From Sandaracinaceae bacterium (lineage in GTDB: Bacteria; Myxococcota_A; Polyangia; Polyangiales; JADJQN01): DNA of 64,000 bases. The stretch lies in assembly GCA_016712745.1 (NCBI GenBank), contig JADJQN010000001.1:744001-808000 (forward strand). The letters run 5' to 3'. Positions 63,000-64,000 of the stretch are shown in pieces. The position numbers and the translations under genes were made by a program. Below the pieces are notes generated by a model. The model did not search any database. It had not been told where the DNA came from and was given only the letters and a program-made list of their open reading frames with translations. The first letter of the stretch is position 1. Each line of letters begins with the position of its first letter.

Positions 63000-63521
63000 A
63001 TGGCTAATGCATTCATCGAACTGAGCACGGACGACGTAAAGGGCGCGATCAAGTTCTACACGAAGGTCTTCGGTTGGAAGCACACCAACATGCCTGACGC
63101 GAACTACAACATGCTCGACATGGGAACGCACCAGACCGGCGGCGGCATCTCGAAGAAAATGCAACCGAATCAGCCCACCGCGTGGCTTCCGTACATCACG
63201 GTCGACAGCGTCAAGAAGACGATCAAGAACGCCAACAAGGCGGGCGCCAAGTCTCTCGTTCCGTACATGTCCATCGGGGAAATGGGCGCAATCGGCGTAT
63301 TCATGGATCCCACCGGTGCAGCACTCGGTGTCTGGGAAGGCCCCAAGACCACCACGAAGACCGCTTCGACGAAGACGACGGCGAAGAGCACTACGATGAA
63401 GATGGCCGCAAAGTCGTCGGCTAAGAAAGCGACGAAGACGGCGTCCAAGTCTGCATCGAAGATGACCGCGAAGAAGAGCGCAGCCAAGAAGAGCAGCAAG
63501 AAGTCCTCGAAGAAGAACTAG
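63000..63521 (+). CDS. VOC-fold protein with histone H1-like Lys/Ala/Ser tail
   Basis: 173 aa. Residues 1-115 form a single glyoxalase/bleomycin-resistance (VOC) domain: FIELSTDDVKGAIKFYTKVF, GIFMDP-like GVFMDPTGAALGVWE. Residues about 116-173 are almost only Lys, Thr, Ala, Ser and Met (AAKSSAKKATKTASKSASK), the composition of histone H1/HU-tail nucleic acid-binding extensions. The fusion suggests an enzyme or binding protein held on DNA or RNA. AGGA five to eight bases upstream supports ATG 63000. A strong terminator follows. Confidence 0.88.
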   Translation: MANAFIELSTDDVKGAIKFYTKVFGWKHTNMPDANYNMLDMGTHQTGGGISKKMQPNQPTAWLPYITVDSVKKTIKNANKAGAKSLVPYMSIGEMGAIGVFMDPTGAALGVWEGPKTTTKTASTKTTAKSTTMKMAAKSSAKKATKTASKSASKMTAKKSAAKKSSKKSSKKN

Positions 63522-63540
63522 TTCTTTCGACATCGAAAGC

Positions 63541-63582
63541 CGAGCCTCGCCGCGTTCACGTGGCGGGGCTCGTTTCGTTTTT
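63541..63582 (+). terminator. Strong intrinsic terminator after the VOC gene
   Basis: CGAGCCTCGCCGCG-TTCA-CGTGGCGGGGCTCG makes a 14-bp stem with two G-U pairs and a 4-nt loop, followed by TTTCGTTTTT. The clearest Rho-independent terminator in the window. Confidence 0.85.
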
Positions 63583-63674
63583 GGACGCTGCGACGCGCCA
63601 GCTATTGTTAAATGCCCGTCGAGGGCTGTGCTAAACGAACCACGTCGCGGCCGTCTGTGTCATCGTCCATCGTA

Positions 63675-64000
63675 ATGCACACGCCGAACCTATCCATGGC
63701 GCTCGCAACCGCGGCGCTCACGCTAGCGACACAACTCGGGTGCGGCGCGACGCAAGCGAGCCCGCGCACGGAAGCGCGAGCCGACCCTAGCGCGCCTATC
63801 GTTGTGAATGAGCCGACCACCGCGCCCACCCCTGCGCCGCGACCGGCGTGCCTCGCGATTCCGGCGCGCGCCGAGGAGCGCGTCGCGCGCGATCCCGAAG
63901 CGCTTGCGCCGAACTGGGCGCGCCTCGCCCACTACCAGCGCTGCGCCCCTGAGACGCCCGAGCACATTGCTGCGCGCCAGGCCTTCCACGTACTCGACGA
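63675..64000 (+). CDS. Lipoprotein, 3' truncated by window edge
   Basis: ATG 63675 opens a frame that runs off the right edge without a stop. The signal MHTPNLSMALATAALTLATQ leads to lipobox QLGC; an ATG at 63696 would give a shorter signal. The mature part begins with an Ala/Thr/Pro linker, then a region with spaced Cys (RPACLAIPARAEERVA, HYQRCAPETPEHIA). No family is recognisable from the 108 residues present. It follows the terminator, so it has its own promoter. Confidence 0.6.
   Translation, partial: MHTPNLSMALATAALTLATQLGCGATQASPRTEARADPSAPIVVNEPTTAPTPAPRPACLAIPARAEERVARDPEALAPNWARLAHYQRCAPETPEHIAARQAFHVLD

Noticed and set aside
1..64000. tRNA or rRNA genes
   Set aside because: Scanning for T-loop GGTTCGA-type sequences with acceptor CCA context gave only matches inside coding sequence; no clover-leaf was found by eye.

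Overview
This is a gene-dense, GC-rich 64 kb chromosomal segment from a Gram-negative bacterium, most probably a member of the Myxococcota (Deltaproteobacteria-like). The pointers are a protein with a MYXO-CTERM-type tail (Cys, transmembrane helix, Arg-rich end), many lipoproteins followed by Asp/Ala/Gly-rich (DGG/DAG) linkers, an extracellular Cys-paired RCC1 lipoprotein, FHA-GGDEF and REC-GAF-HD-GYP proteins, AgmX/PglI-type and histone-like Lys-rich proteins, and frequent GTG starts. I found no rRNA, tRNA, phage or CRISPR. Genus cannot be fixed from the sequence alone.

Layout. 1-7.1 kb: the end of a large AAA/TPR regulator, trmB, a response regulator and valS. 7.2-11.4 kb: ogt facing a lipoprotein gene, an HpnI-like glycosyltransferase, an M20 peptidase and a thioredoxin-like protein. 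11.4-18.8 kb: an OmpR/histidine-kinase pair convergent with a CzcCBA-type RND efflux operon whose permease and outer-membrane genes each carry one frameshift. 18.9-27.99 kb: an EamA permease, polA (proofreading motifs degenerate), a YdeI-like protein, a lipase-like hydrolase, two methyltransferases, an AgmX-type protein and ffh. 28-38 kb: surface lipoproteins (CBM9-like, RCC1), a GT39-like membrane protein, a 7TM-HD phosphodiesterase, a frameshifted very-long-chain-type acyl-CoA dehydrogenase and a MYXO-CTERM peptidase-like protein. 38-49.5 kb: REC-GAF-HD-GYP, a CAAX-like protease, an HExxH lipoprotein, an agmatinase-family ureohydrolase, a deoxynucleoside kinase, FHA-GGDEF, an MltD-like transglycosylase, an Omp85-type barrel and moeA. 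49.7-58.4 kb: a five-gene MoxR/DUF58/VWA operon led by a coiled-coil, Gln/Gly-repeat membrane protein. 58.5-64 kb: a DksA-type regulator, a GAF-GAF histidine kinase, a second GT39-like protein, lipoproteins and a VOC protein with a histone-H1-like tail.

Themes. Housekeeping genes (valS, polA, ffh, trmB, moeA) are interspersed with envelope and signalling genes. The two-component pair beside the efflux genes probably controls them. Nucleotide second-messenger functions recur (HD-GYP, GGDEF with an I-site, 7TM-HD). The MoxR-VWA operon is the most system-like cluster: an AAA+ chaperone with three VWA/DUF58 partners and a low-complexity scaffold candidate.

Non-coding structure is also notable. 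Two 150-163 bp elements bounded by long inverted repeats sit in convergent intergenic gaps, one flanked by TA dinucleotides like a MITE. A 29-bp x4 tandem repeat overlaps the end of a lipoprotein gene. A 60-nt near-perfect hairpin lies in the only gap longer than 300 bp, and a clear intrinsic terminator follows the VOC gene.
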